Shown in pieces: positions 20,026 through 30,124 of a DNA stretch of 64,000 bases. The notes under the pieces were generated by a model. The model worked only from the letters and a program-made list of their open reading frames with translations, did no database searches and had not been told where the DNA came from. The stretch is from Undaria pinnatifida (lineage: Eukaryota; Sar; Phaeophyceae; Laminariales; Alariaceae), in NCBI GenBank assembly GCA_012845835.1, contig JABAKD010000011.1:1396001-1460000 (forward strand), in the 5' to 3' direction. How positions within the stretch are numbered: position 1 is the stretch's first letter; every line of letters begins with the position of its first letter. The position numbers were made by a program, and so were the translations under genes.

Positions 20026-20275
20026 TCTCACTCTATTCTCTACTACGAGTACCGATACTCTCTGTAACTGCAGCAAATTATTTCCCACCGGTAGCTTTTC
20101 TCGACTCTGAAACGTGAGATCGCCCGTAACTCTTGCCTTTCTCACTGGTTTCGTGCGCGCACCGTCCTTTGCTGGTGACTTGCTGTACTGGTCTCATGTC
20201 TGGATCTCTCCCATCATCTAATACTATTACTAAATATCAACATGTAACATACATGTTGATACTGCAGTAGAGATT
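20026..20275. other. Unassigned sequence
   Basis: Contains GTGCGCGCACCGTCCTTTGC-like and TGACTTGCTGTACTG phrases that recur at 20510-20545 (GCGCGCACCGTTGCTAGAGG, TGATTTGCTGTACTG), so 20140-20200 and 20505-20570 are a diverged pair. Confidence 0.4.
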
Positions 20276-20440
20276 CCTCTGTAGTGCCGGTTGAGTAGTG
20301 CCGGTTGCCCAATGCAGTGCCTGTGGAATCGCTTGGCACAGATGGAAATAATCAGGCAGCATGTGGAGTATATGGTGCTGGTTGCCGCTATAGTGCTGTA
20401 TTTCAGCTAGCACATACCGGCACTACAAGGGGACCACAAC
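20276..20440. repeat. GCCGGT satellite-related fragment
   Basis: GTAGTGCCGGTTGAGTAGTG, CCGGTTGCCCAATGCAGTGC, GTGGAATCGCTTGGCA and ACATACCGGCACTACAAGGG parallel 2640-2870 and 5030-5490. Confidence 0.6.
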
Positions 20441-20835
20441 TGCATGCACTAGAATTGTCTTTCTCTAATCCCAAGTAGAGTGACATCTCCCGTGGCTCTT
20501 TCGCTGCTGCCATGCGCGCACCGTTGCTAGAGGATGATTTGCTGTACTGCTCCTGTCTGCATCTTTCCAACACTGCTGTATGCCTTATTGTAAGGCCTTC
20601 TCTTTACTATTCTTAAACACTACCGGTCTAGGACCGAATATCAGCGGCATTTACATCGGATTATTGTCAGGAAAAGTGGCTTACGTTTGGATCCAGAGTC
20701 GTATGAATATGTACCATGCATGCAGCAGAATGCTCCCAAATCGAGTTCGGGGTGGTTCGTCCGTGGTTGCAGTTTGAAGGGGTGTTGCACGATAAAACCT
20801 GTGTGAGAATGCGTGAACGCGTCAACATGTACCTG
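20441..20835. other. Unassigned sequence
   Basis: No gene or named repeat other than the diverged pair with 20140-20200. Confidence 0.3.
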
Positions 20836-20842
20836 GTGAATT

Positions 20843-20844
20843 AC

Positions 20845-20875
<31 letters not shown>

Positions 20876-20900
20876 GGTCGTTGTTGTTGTTGTTCTCACA
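20843..20900 (+). repeat. (TTG)n microsatellite
   Basis: About 16 TTG triplets with one interruption (TGGTCG). Confidence 0.9.
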
Positions 20901-21011
20901 TTAACTGTTGATCGACACGATCGTCCGTGGTCACAGGACGCAGGACAGGCTCCAATCACTCTTTTTTCTGGTTTTTTCTTGTTTTTTCTTTTCTCATCCC
21001 ATGTATCATCC

Positions 21012-21318
21012 ACGCATTACTCTCGCGCTCCCTCCCAGTAGTAGTAGCTCAGATCCGGGGTCACATAGCGGGCCCTCCTCCCCCCTCCCCACTACGTGCC
21101 TTTCATTTTTATCGCGAGAAGAATTCAGCATTTTCTTCCCTCGTTGACTCGCGTCAAATTGTGCTTACCCACGCTGCTAGGCGCTCTCAGCACTTGTTGA
21201 TCCTTTTTTCGAATTATTGCAAATATATTCCAAATCTCACCACGGCGGTGGTGGGAATCGAACTCAAGGACCAACGCGAGTGGTATTCGAGGGTAACCAT
21301 TAGACCTCCGGAGTGACC
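21012..21318 (-). mobile_element. SINE-B, full copy with tRNA-like head
   Basis: Read on the minus strand from 21318. The head is TCACTCCGGAGGTCTAATGG with TTA (A box; compare tRNA-Glu GGTCTAGTGGTTA), and about 30 bases on TTGAGTTCGATTCCCACC (B box). The body follows: GAGAGCGCCTAGCAGCGTGG, GACGCGAGTCAACGAGGGAA, CTTCTCGCGATAAAAATGAA, GGGGGGAGGAGGGCCCGCTA, GTGACCCCGGATCTGAGC, (CTA)n, then GGGAGGGAGCGCGAGAGTAA. The matching acceptor strand is not kept, so it is a SINE, not a tRNA gene. Confidence 0.85.
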
Positions 21319-21660
21319 AGCTGATTTCTCTGGGGTGGAGGAATACCTCATGATGAAGTATAAGCGACTGCTGTTGTGAAGTAATTTTCTCGTGTTTGGC
21401 CATCCCGCCATACCTCTCCGTGTACGAGATTCGTATAAATACTGCACTCCAGCCTTGGGTGAGATAAAGTCTGCGCAAGCATGCGTGAACCCATACGCGA
21501 GGAGAACATGAAGCAAACAACAACAGGCGGTGATCGTCTCATGTTGGGCCATCCCGTCGTCGTTTTTACTATTTGTATAAATACGAGATTATTGGTGGTT
21601 GACATTGATGCACTCCAGTCTAGAGTTACGAAAAGACAGAAAGGGTCGCGTACTTATATA
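21319..21660. other. Unassigned sequence
   Basis: A GAGATGATCACCG-type and CATCCCGCC/CATCCCGTC phrase occurs twice (near 21402 and 21548) with TATAAATAC following each. No gene. Confidence 0.3.
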
Positions 21661-21665
21661 ATAGC

Positions 21666-21983
21666 CGGTCGCCCCGGTGGCGTATCAGGTTATCCTCGAG
21701 CCTGGTATAGGTCAGTTTCGTGAGTTCGAGCCCCGCCGAGTGCATACTCGTATAAATTCGTTAGGACTTTTTCTTGTGCACAAATTGACATGCGGAAAAC
21801 GCGAGAGCGTGAGTTAGCAACACTCGATGAAACATCGACGAGCAGTGGGATTGCTGAACCCTATGCGCGATAAAAATTGAAGGCAAGAACCGGGGGGAAG
21901 AAGGGACGATACCTGTGACCACAGCTTGTCCAGAAGCTGGAAAGTAAGAGTGTGCGAAAAATAAAATAAAATAAAATAATAAT
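21666..21983 (+). mobile_element. SINE-A copy 1
   Basis: Head GGTCGCCCCGGTGGCGTATC with AGGTTA (A box) and CGTGAGTTCGAGCCCCGCC (B box). Body: GGGACTTTTTCTTGTG-like, GCGAGAGCGTGAGTTAGCAA, CACTCGATGAAACATCGACG, GGGATTGCTGAACCCTATGC, GCGATAAAAATTGAAGGC, GGGGGGAAGAAGGG, TGTGACCACAGCTTGTCCAG, AAGCTGGAAAGTAAGAGTGT, ending in an (AATAA)n tail. Confidence 0.9.
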
Positions 21984-22450
21984 ATGGTATTACTGCTGTA
22001 GTTGCAAGGGGAGTCGCCGACCTATATCCGGTCGCCCCGGTGGCGTATCAGGTTATCCTCGAGCCTGGTATGGGTCAGTTTCGTGAGTTCGAGCCCCGCC
22101 GAGTGCATACTCGTATAAATTCGTTGGGACTTTTTCTTGTGGACAAATTAACTTGCGGAAAGCGCGAGAGCGTGAGTTAGCAACACTCGATGAACAATCG
22201 GCGAGCAGTGGGATTGCTGAACCCTATGCGCGATAAAAATTGAAGGCAAGAACCGGGGAGGAGAAGGGACTACACCTGTGACCACTGCTTGTCCAGAAGC
22301 TGGAAAGTAGAAGTGTGCAAAAAGAAAAAAAAAAAAGAAAATCCTTGATGAGGACACACAACCCGTAATACGCGCGATCGGAGTATCACACACAGCTTGC
22401 AAAGATGAGTTCCGACAAAATATTCGATCTCACAGCTGGATGTATTTTTA
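21984..22450 (-). mobile_element. G-element left part split by SINE-A
   Basis: 21995-22029 and 22341-22450 together are one minus-strand G left domain. The join CCTATATCC/ATCCTTGATG has SINE-A between two ATCC copies (22026-22029, 22341-22344). Confidence 0.85.
22030..22340 (+). mobile_element. SINE-A copy 2, with target duplication
   Basis: 311 bases from GGTCGCCCCGGTGGCG to an A-rich tail, flanked by ATCC on both sides inside a G-element. This fixes the element ends: tRNA-like head at 5', A-rich tail at 3', as for LINE-mobilised SINEs. Confidence 0.92.
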
Positions 22451-22586
22451 TTTTTATATTATAGTATTCCCTTTTCAAAGTGCACCCACCACGTGTCGGA
22501 GACAAACTTGTTGGAGTTACGGTTTGGGTGGTTTTGCGGCCGTCATAAAACAGCGCAATAGACACCTTGTCACGTCATTATATCGA

Positions 22587-22896
22587 AGCCGGTCGTCCCG
22601 GTGGCGTATCAGGTTATCCTTGAGCCTGGTATAGGTCAGTTTCGTGAGTTCCAGCCCCGCCGAGTGCATACTCGTATAAATTCGTTGGGACTTTTTCTTG
22701 TGCACAAATTGTCTTGCGGAAAGCGCGAGAGCGTGAGTTAGCAACACTCGATGAAAAATCTACGAGCAGTGGGACTGCTGAACCCTATGCGCGATAAAAA
22801 TTGAAGGCAAGAACCGGGGGGGGAGAAGGGCCGACACCTGTGACCACGGCTTGTCCAGAAGCTGGAAAGTAGAAGTGTGAGAAAAAAAATCAAAAA
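22587..22896 (+). mobile_element. SINE-A copy 3
   Basis: Starts AGCCGGTCGTCCCGGTGGCG and ends in an A-rich tail. ATCGA before the start (22582-22586) and after the tail (22897-22901) is a probable target duplication. Confidence 0.88.
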
Positions 22897-22901
22897 ATCG
22901 A

Positions 22902-23185
22902 TCGTGTTTATTTACGACAAGAAGTACGTGGTGGCTACAAATACATACCGGGTGGGTATATACCAGGTACACAGCAGTTGTACAACTAGTGGTAGTGTAG
23001 ATTCATGGTGGTGGTGATTTTTGTGATGTGGTTCTCAGATCAACTCGGACACCAGGTATACGTACGTGTACCTTGTCCGCCCTTGGCGGAGCAACTTGTT
23101 TTGTTGAGGCGCAACTTCCTGCTCTCCTTGCTGTTGCCTCTTTTCGGATTCGTGCGATGCAACACTGCAACACCGCCTTTGTTCC
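22902..23185. other. Unassigned sequence
   Basis: TACCAGGTA at 22961-22969 next to TACCGGGTGGG. No gene. Confidence 0.3.
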
Positions 23186-23273
23186 GTGTCTCTTTAGAGC
23201 CCCCAAATCCCTCCCTATACTAATTCCAAGTAATTTTGTCCCCAAAAAGGGGTTCCAGCTGTAAAGAGGTTAA
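23186..23273 (+). mobile_element. P MITE copy 2
   Basis: CTCTTTAGAGCCCCCAAATC to TTCCAGCTGTAAAGAGGTTA A. The right end keeps TTAA; the left end is diverged. Confidence 0.7.
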
Positions 23274-23299
23274 CATTTTTGGTTCACTGCGGTCGATCT

Positions 23300-24560
23300 A
23301 TGAATACGGAGTAGTGCAGCAGCAATAGCACCCTGCACCTTAGCATATCGCACCCACCCGACACGTCATCCTATGAATATCGCACCCACCCGGTACTTGG
23401 GAGTGTGTTATGTATGTTCATCCGACCCCCTTTCCCTTTTCCCTTCCCTTGTGCATCTATCTCTGATGTGTAATACCCACTGCCCTTGTTTCACGTCCCC
23501 AACGTTCCTGGTACCCCACGAACCTATTATTAATAGCAAGTAGTAATCTTATTACTTGAGTATTAACCTACTAATAGTACGGCGGCAAAAGCGTCCGATG
23601 CCGCCGTGGCATATCACATCCACCTGACACGTCACTCTGAATCGCACCTCCCCCGGTACTTTTCATTGTAGTTGTGTTTGTTCAACCGCCCCCCTTTCCC
23701 TTTCCATTCCCTTGTGTCTCTGTCTCTTGTGCATACACGTCGCCCCTTTGCCGTGCCACTAGCATTGCTGGTTTGCTGTTTTCCGGTTAATGTAGACTAA
23801 GGCTAGACCAATATTAATGTGTCGAAGTATAAGGTAAATGAAGTATTACCTGGTACTGGAGTATTAATGAAGTATGTGCTGTAGTAAAAGAAGCACTCTT
23901 TGGCTCGTGCATGTGTTAATAATGTCATATTCTTGTTTTGCAACACAATATATACCAGGTATTATACATTTTATACACGTACTCTGTAGGCCATGGGCCA
24001 TGGTGGGATTAGTCATCGGGTTGCACTTTTGTTTTTTTGGAAATCGTTTTTTTAGGTGCTGTTTAGGTGGGGCGTAGAACTCGTCTAATGAAGAATCTTG
24101 CAGGGAAAAAAGGCTGCGCGTGCACTGTGGCACGGGGTAGTATGGTATTCACCTGGTATTAATCTGATACTAACCTATCAGATGAACCATAAATATTGAT
24201 AGTTCCAATCGGCAGCACTAGCGCCCTAAGCCCTGGCGTGCGGCACCCGCCTGGTGCGGCATCGTAATGTAAGAACACCATCGTGGTCGTGTTTGTGTTT
24301 GTTCAACCGCCTCCGCCTCTGTTTCCTTTTCTGTTGTGTCTTTATCGTATGGAATGGCACCCACCGGGTACGTGTGTCATCGGATGTATGTTTTTCGTCC
24401 CGTTTTCCTTTTGCCCTTTCCCTTTCCTTTTGGTCACCTGTTGTATGCCAGGTAACTGGTATGAAATAGCGCCCACCAGATTATTCATCGTTTTTTTTCG
24501 TTTGTTTTCTCAACCGCTTTCTTTGTCCCTTGCCCTTTGGTCTTGTTTCTCTTTTGTATG
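23300..24560. repeat. Degenerate pyrimidine-rich repeat, about five units
   Basis: A unit with GCACCCACCCGGTAC, a GT-rich link, then GTTCAACCGCC-like and CCTTTCCCTTTTCCCTT-like tracts and TTGTG...TCTCT recurs near 23341, 23610, 24240, 24350 and 24465, unevenly spaced. TACCAGGTA at 23953-23961, TACCTGGTA at 23847-23855, TATTATTAATA at 23525-23535. No coding frame is shared. Confidence 0.55.
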
Positions 24561-24756
24561 GTATGATAATGGCAGACGGAGAAATGGGACGAGGACAGGG
24601 AAGAGGGCACCTTCGCGGGGATTAACTGATCGACCGTCGGTGCGTACGGACGACGGACGCAATGAATCCTGGAATCTCTTGGAAGGGAGAAAGGGGAGGG
24701 CTGTGGGCCGCTAGCACGTTGAGGGGGGAGGGGAGGGTTGTGCGCGGCTAGCAATT

Positions 24757-24775
24757 GGGGGGGGGGGGGGGGGAG
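24757..24775 (+). repeat. Poly-G tract and flanking near-repeat
   Basis: About 18 G. The sequence around it repeats as GGTTGTGC.CGGCTA.CAATTGGGGGG three times between 24730 and 24815. Confidence 0.75.
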
Positions 24776-24854
24776 GAGGGTTGTGCTCCGCCTACAATTG
24801 GGGGGGGTTGTGCTCTGATTTTGCCCCCCGCGGTTGAGGCGTTTGTCATTTGCA

Positions 24855-25020
24855 CGAGCAGCTTTCACGTCAGCAGCTTTTGCACTTGACAGCTTTTGCG
24901 TCGGCAGCTTTTGCGTCTGCAGCTTTGCACCGACAGCTTTTTGCATCGACGGCATTGTATCGATACCCGGTAGGTGTTTGCCAGCAGCATTAGCATCTAC
25001 AGCTTGGCATGGACAGATTT
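24855..25020 (+). repeat. Short tandem repeat, about 15-18-bp unit
   Basis: CAGCTTTTGCGTCGG and variants (CAGCTTTTGCACTTGA, CAGCTTTGCACCGA, CAGCTTTTTGCATCGA) in a row. On the minus strand this gives a Lys/Ala-rich frame that is likely a by-product. Confidence 0.8.
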
Positions 25021-25739
25021 TGCGTCGTTAAATACGGTGCGGCTGCAGGGCACGTGGGAGTCTGCAGAGACTCGTTGGCCTGTGTTGTGTTAGGAACCTG
25101 TTTGCGTGACGGAAAGTGAGGGGGGAGGGATAATGGGGGTTGGAAAAGTGATGGCTGGTTGCCGGTATCCATCCGCTGTAATCGCTCACGTTCCACGCGG
25201 CGGATGGGACATGTGTGCGGGTTATAGCAGTAGGAAAGAGGTCTTTCTAATGCCGTCACATCCCTATTTGATGGGATCGACACGACGGGGTTTTATAGAG
25301 TAGACCGACAGCAGTAGTAGTAGCCGTGCTCTTTATAAACATTATAAAGGCACCTGAGCTTTGAGATGGGTGTTTTCGTCCGCAGTTGTCTCTGCAAGCT
25401 TCGTGTGGGACTTGATCGCGCGCTTTTGTCATGGCTCTTGTTCCTCTCTCGGGGGTAGCGAGGGGTTGGGTTGGGGCGAGAGCTGGCGAGGAGGAATCAC
25501 GTGTGTGTGACGTAAAGAAGCAAGTGCCTAGACACATGCTGCGGTAAAGGTTGACCATTTTCTTTCGCCTTCTGAGGGTGGCTGCTTCAAGAGCTCTGCA
25601 CCTCTCGCCAAAAATTCTGATTTGGGGTAAAATTGAAAGCGCAACCTGGTGGACAAACCCATTGCTAGGCATATACTACAAAATGATATTGAAAAACAAG
25701 AATGCAATTCCGACAGATTGGAAAACCGGAATGGTGTTA
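25021..25739. other. Unassigned sequence
   Basis: Open frames of up to 138 codons (minus strand, 25256-25672) with no recognised motif. Confidence 0.3.
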
Positions 25740-26335
25740 TTTTCGATGATTTTGGGTTAAGGAGCCCCGGCATAACAGAAACGAAAACTCCGAAAAGTGA
25801 TATCATGCCTCTATCGTAGCAGGCGTTCCTATCATAGTCATAAAATTTAGACCATACCCATGCAACGGTGGAATTTCGCCACTTTTTCTCTTGGGGTTCC
25901 TCATTTTGGGAGCTTAAGACATGTCCCTCCCAAAAACTGAGGTTTGGAGAAACATAAAACTGCTACGTACCGGATGAAAAATCCCATGGCCTAGATGTAC
26001 AACGAGAATCACGCACAAGAATGGCCGATTTGAGACGATTTGGGGTCAAGGAGCCCGGTCATTAAGAAAATATTTCACATGAAAAGTGCTACACCTCAAA
26101 ACGTAGCACGCGTCTGCACCCTCACCTCAAAACGGATTTAAGAGTAAACTGAAAACAACCTCAAAACCGATGAACGAATCCACGGCCTAGGTTTGCACAA
26201 ACAAACAAACAAGAATGCTCCGTAAATATTAATTACTTCTTTCCCGACGATTTTGGGTTAATTTTAGCCCCATCAAATTCAAAAAATATTTTAGCGAAAA
26301 CGTGCTACTTCGACGTATTCCTCCATCACGCCGTG
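25740..26335 (+). mobile_element. Family D repeats, two to three in tandem
   Basis: GAGCCCCG.CAT plus AAAAGTGCTAC or AAAGTGATATC occurs at about 25765, 26060 and 26270, each preceded by GACGATTT.GGGT. Between the first two lies the full D left half (CCTCATTTTGGGAGCTTAAG, ACATGTCCCTCCC, GAGAAACATAAAACTGCTAC). Period is about 290 then 210 bases. Confidence 0.7.
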
Positions 26336-26489
26336 GCACGCACGAGTCTGCCTCGAGTGCATCTTTTTTACCACTGCGAAAAAATGTCTCACGTTATTAT
26401 TTGCTTGTATTACTTTTGAGTCATCCCGCCACCCTAGGGGTAAAGCAGATTCTAAGAAGTTTCTGGGGCCTGCCAACGTGAGTGGAACT

Positions 26490-26565
26490 CAATATCATCA
26501 TCCATCAGCATCATCATCATCATCCATCATCGGTCATCCATCATCATCATCATCCGAAACCTGAC
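26490..26565 (+). repeat. (ATC)n microsatellite
   Basis: CATCATCCATCAGCATCATC and variants. Confidence 0.9.
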
Positions 26566-26574
26566 TTGGGAGTC

Positions 26575-26835
26575 GCTCTACAGTGTAGCCCCCCCAACAT
26601 TTCTTTGTCGAAATCGGCGGTTTCAAAACCAACTCCCGGTCGTATCTCCTGAAATACGGTGTCCCTCGACACCCTCCCCGACGTCATCGATCGATAGTCC
26701 TGCGCTTGCAAACAAGAAAATGTATGGATCCTAGTACTTTGTTTTCAATCGTATCCTTCCTTGTGTCGAGCAGCCATGATGATGAAGCGTTCTCGTTCAA
26801 GAAAAACGCTGGTTTTGGGGGGGAACTCTCATCAT
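26575..26835 (-). repeat. Paralogue of 55435-55690
   Basis: Shares TAGCCCCCCCAAC, TTCAAAACCA, TCCCGGTCGTATCTCCTGAA, GTGTCCCTCGACACC, CGACGTCATCGATCGATAG, ACTTTGTTTTCAA and AGCAGCCATGA with the distant copy, about 85 percent by eye. On the minus strand both can encode VSRDT(V/I)FQEIRPG followed by GFET.DF, and a 3-base difference inside that phrase keeps frame, but a 4-base difference before it does not. Possibly a decayed coding repeat. Confidence 0.6.
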
Positions 26836-27055
26836 CGTAGAACCAGTCTTGGAAGGCATTCATCCGTTCGCGCAACGCGACCACCAATTCTAGGTACTCT
26901 ATTAATAGTCCTAAAACAAGAATATTCGTACATAAAATTATCATCATGTTGGTTTTAACGGATAATTCCACATTTTTTTTTCTAGCTCACCAATCGGGGT
27001 CGGAAACGTAATTTGGTCTAAATAGTGCTACCCCTATCTATACCGTGATATGACT
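26836..27055. other. Unassigned sequence
   Basis: No gene beyond a minus-strand 95-codon frame that spans the repeat. Confidence 0.25.
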
Positions 27056-27059
27056 ATCT

Positions 27060-27430
27060 ATGATTCCCCAACTCCCCAGTCAGGGTGTTTTTCTTCAGGG
27101 GTATGAATGATAGAGGTATACCTTTTTTTGGCTATTCTGTTTTCTGAATGAATGACGGAGCTCACTTAAAAAACCAAAATCGTCGGAAAATAAATAAATA
27201 ATATAGGCCATTTTTTTTTTGCAGGATTCTTGTTGTGTACCGAAGCCATGGGATCTGTTCATCAATGTGGTACTAGCAGTTTCATTTTTTCTCCAAATCA
27301 CTTTTTGGGTCAAGAAGGGTTAAGAACGACGTATCTTAAGCTCCCAAATTGAGGAACCTCGGAAAAAAAAGTGATGTACACGTCTCTATCGTAGCACGCG
27401 TCATGACGCTCTCTTGGTGAAACGATGGCG
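27060..27430 (-). mobile_element. Family D repeat, near-complete copy
   Basis: Reverse complement reads CGAGGTTCCTCAATTTGGGA, GCTTAAGATACG, GATTTGGAGAAAAAATGAAA, CTGCTAGTAC, AGATCCCATGGCTTCGGTAC, GACGATTTTGG, GAGCTCCGTCATTCATTCAG and AAAAAGGTATACCTCTATC. Confidence 0.7.
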
Positions 27431-27800
27431 TTTGCATCGCTTGCGTACCGTGGGGGCTAAAGCTTCGTGCCGTCGTCGTCCTGGAAAATACCCTCGCGCT
27501 GCGTTATGGTTGGGTGGCAAAACAAAATGGAGAAGGAACAATCGATCACTGTAACATGTTGTGATGCGACTTCCGCTCAGCAAGAGTGGCCTTTATTGCG
27601 TTAGTGGGAACGAAGCCTTCCCGCGTTCGTAGGAAGTATTGCCGCGCGCCGTTGACAAGATGTGACGCGTGGCCACGTGACTAAAAAACAAGACGGAGAA
27701 CAGTGGTCACAGTAGTCGTGATCTATTTGAACTGGCTTCCGCGCAGCAAGTGGCCTACCTTATCGCTTAAACGCGAGAGTTCCACGGAGCAAGTGGCCTT
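27431..27800. repeat. Family F degenerate repeats
   Basis: Motif GTGATGCGACTTCCGCTCAG then CAAGAGTGGCC at 27560-27595; CTGGCTTCCGCGCAGCAAGT with GGCC at 27735-27756; preceded by GGTGGCAAAACAAAATGGAG or AAAACAAGACGGAG. More copies lie at 29240-29278 and 31420-32530. Confidence 0.55.
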
Positions 27801-28220
27801 GGCGTTTTAGCCTACTGGGAAATATTACCGCCATATATACACGACGAGCAGCCTAATATAGATAAGAGTGACGAAACAAGCTGGAGTAAGAGGTACCTGG
27901 TATATATTATAAATAATTGAAATACCCTCTCTCTACTGCAACATGTTGTAGAAGTTACAGCTAGCTGTGAAACCGAAGATTTCGTCTCGAAAATCGATCT
28001 TTGCAAGCTGTGTGTGATACTACTCCGATCGCGCGAGGTCTTGGGTGAGTCGTACTCCCCTTAGAACAAGCTTGTGCCTGCCATGGTCAATAGCTGCCTG
28101 TTATTTAAATCAACCTGTGCACGGAAACTATAAACACCTGTTTTTGAGGGGGACAAAATCTGACGGGTGTGGAACGCACCAGTTTAATACCAGTATGCAT
28201 TTAGTCGTACGGCCAGTGAT
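27801..28220 (+). mobile_element. G-element 5' domain, diverged, with flank
   Basis: From about 27970: GAAGATTTCGTCTCGAAA, TCTTTGCAAGCTGTGTGTGA, GATCGCGCG, TGTGCACGGAAACTATAAAC, GAGGGGGACAAAATCTGAC, GAACGCACCAGTTTAATACC. The centre differs from other copies. TACCTGGTA at 27894-27902. Confidence 0.6.
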
Positions 28221-29225
28221 TATTATAAAAATTAAAATACACTCCAGCTGTGAGATCGAATATTTTGTCGAAACTCATATTTGCAAGCTGTGTGTGATAC
28301 TCCGATCGCGCGTATTACGGGTTGTGTGTCCTCATTAAGGATATAGGTCGGCGACTCCCCTTGCAACAACAGTGTGGCTATCAGGGTCAACAGGGTGATG
28401 TTAGTCAGTCTCTGTGCGCGGGAACTACAAAAAAGAAACGTTTTTGAGGGGGACAAAATCTGACAGCTGTGGAAGAAATGCATCAGTTTATCAAATGTAT
28501 CCTGTAAGTCGAATAACCGGTGAGGGGAGGGCGGAGTTTTTAAGGGCGTGGGGGCCTGGGTCTGATCAAGAGGGAGCGGGGGGGGGGGGGGGGGGGGGGG
28601 GCAGCTCAATCTGTGCGTGGAAACTATAAATCCTTTAAGGGGATAATTCTGACGGTTTTGGAAAGAATGCACCAGTTTATCATGTATATTCTGTAAGTCG
28701 TACACCCAGTGAGGAGAGGGCGGAGCGTTCGAGGGGGTGGGGGGGGGGGGGGGGTCAAAGGGTTTTTTTAAGAACATCTTTAGGTGTAGGGGGTTGCTAT
28801 ACGCGTGGTGCTAGGTCTAGGCGATGGTGCGGGTGGTGGGGAAGGAGGGGGGGATGGTGCGGGTGGTGGGGAAGGAGGGGGCGTTGGCGGGGGGGGGGGG
28901 AGGGCGTGACTTGCAGCAGCGGCATGGGTGGCTCTAGAAAGATAATGAGGTGATATCAAGTGCGTGGAAGTGTTCATTACTCTGGCAGATTTCGATGTTA
29001 AGTGGGGCGTTTGAGCAAGAGGGAGCGGAAGAAAAAAAAAAAAAAAAAGCGGGGGGGGGGGGGGCGGGGGGGAAGGGTTTCCAAGAAGTTTAGGTCACAT
29101 ATAATATATAAATACACTCCAGATAGCTGTGAGATCGAACATTTGGTCGAAACTCATCTTTGCAAGCTTGTGTGTGATACTCCGATCGCGCGTATTACGC
29201 ATATATATATGGGGGGGCTTGCTAT
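28221..29225 (+). mobile_element. G-element copy 1, about 1 kb
   Basis: Left domain 28221-28415 (TTAAAATACACTCCAGCTGT, GAGATCGA, CGATCGCGCGTATTACGGGT). Then a unit reading GCGG.AACTATAAA, GGGG.CAAAATCTGACAG or GGGATAATTCTGACGG, CAGTTTATCA, GTAAGTCG, GGTGAGG.GAGGGCGGAG is repeated, each copy ending in a long G run (28578-28601; 28740-28753). Next come GGTGCTAGGTCTAGGCGATG and GATTTCGATGTTAAGTGGGG. The right end (29095-29205) repeats the left 90 bases in the same direction. No coding frame is conserved. Confidence 0.8.
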
Positions 29226-29239
29226 ACGATTATATGTTG

Positions 29240-29445
29240 CAATTGTGATGCGACGCCCGCGCAGGTGGCCTAGCCGCCTTAACGCCTTTAAAACTGGAAA
29301 CCCGTTTTGGGGGACAAAATTACTTGCGGTCAGTATTGGGAGGGTTTTTGGGGCTCTACAGGCAGGGGTTAAGTTAGAGTCTATTGGGGGTAAAATGCTA
29401 CGTACGGCATCGAGGTGCAAACTTTTCTTTTCGGACAGGCTCCTA
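29240..29445 (-). repeat. Family F copy interrupted by P MITE
   Basis: CAATTGTGATGCGACGCCCG CGCAGGTGGCC, then TAGCCGCC, is family F; its CCGCCTTAACGCC is split by P copy 3. Confidence 0.6.
29279..29372 (-). mobile_element. P MITE copy 3
   Basis: TTAA at both ends (29279-29282, 29369-29372). Inside, reversed, AGAGCCCCAAAAACCCTCCC, AATACTGACCGCAAGTAATT, TTGTCCCCCAAAACGGGTTT and CCAGTTTTAAAGGCG. Confidence 0.85.
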
Positions 29446-29915
29446 TCATCATCATGATTGAGGACCTCTATACCCCACCGTTATAAGGCTTAGTTTGGGC
29501 AAGCTATTTGTTAGCACCCTACTAATATCTTGACACCACCACACCCAACAAAAATAAACTGATTCATTTTTTTAGAAAAATGATAAAAAAAAAAAGTGCA
29601 CACCCCACACGCACAAAATCCCACGTGTCCGATGTATGCATGCATGCATCATACAAAAAAAGATCGTATTATCGCGCGACAGGAACAAGAAGAAGAATAG
29701 TGCCATAGACATCTGGGGGGGTTTAAAGAGCCCCTTAGAACAAAGAAAAAAGAAAAAGAAAAGCCCTGTGGTTGTCTCTCAAGTGAAAAAATCTATCTAC
29801 TTTCTAGTACCTGGTACACCATTACTACTATTACTACTTGTAGGGTGTTTTGTTGCCCTTTTTTATGTTGGTCGAAACGTTTCTGACCTTCTTCTGACCC
29901 CTTCTGGCCGTCTGA
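29446..29915. other. Unassigned sequence
   Basis: Near 29485 TTATAAGGCTTAGTTTGGG, AAGCTATT and ACTAATATCTTGAC resemble a diverged TRIM terminal repeat (see 60.6 kb). TACCTGGTA at 29808-29816. No gene. Confidence 0.35.
29480..29535 (+). mobile_element. Possible solo TRIM terminal repeat
   Basis: Fossil. GTTATAAGGCTTAGTTTGGG followed by CAAGCTATT and later CCCTACTAATATCTTGACA is close to the 85-base terminal repeat of the TRIM elements at 60.6 and 61.8 kb. Confidence 0.5.
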
Positions 29916-29918
29916 TGT

Positions 29919-30060
29919 TGTTCTGATTGGTTGATTGGTTGATTGGTTGAGTTCTGATTGGTCGATTAGTTGATTGGTTGAGTTCTGATCGGTCGATTGG
30001 TTGATTGGTTGAGTTCTGATTGATTGGTTGAGTTCTGATTGGTTGATCTTGGTTGAGCTA
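29919..30060 (+). repeat. Minisatellite of GATTGGTT units
   Basis: GTTGATTGGTTGATTGGTTG with GAGTTCTGATTGG joints, about 140 bases. Confidence 0.9.
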
Positions 30061-30124
30061 CTCAGGTGTGACGAGGAATAAGGAACTAGCGGTTAGTAGT
30101 ACGTAGTCTGTGTCTGGGATGCAT

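Noticed and set aside
21238-21318. tRNA gene (Glu-like) on the minus strand
   Set aside because: A and B boxes are present but the acceptor arm does not pair and a conserved SINE body follows; it is a SINE head.
21666-21745. tRNA gene at the SINE-A head
   Set aside because: The same head recurs with the same body in several copies; no cloverleaf closes.
24485-24955. 156-codon Lys/Pro-rich minus-strand protein
   Set aside because: Derived from a short tandem repeat and G/C homopolymers.
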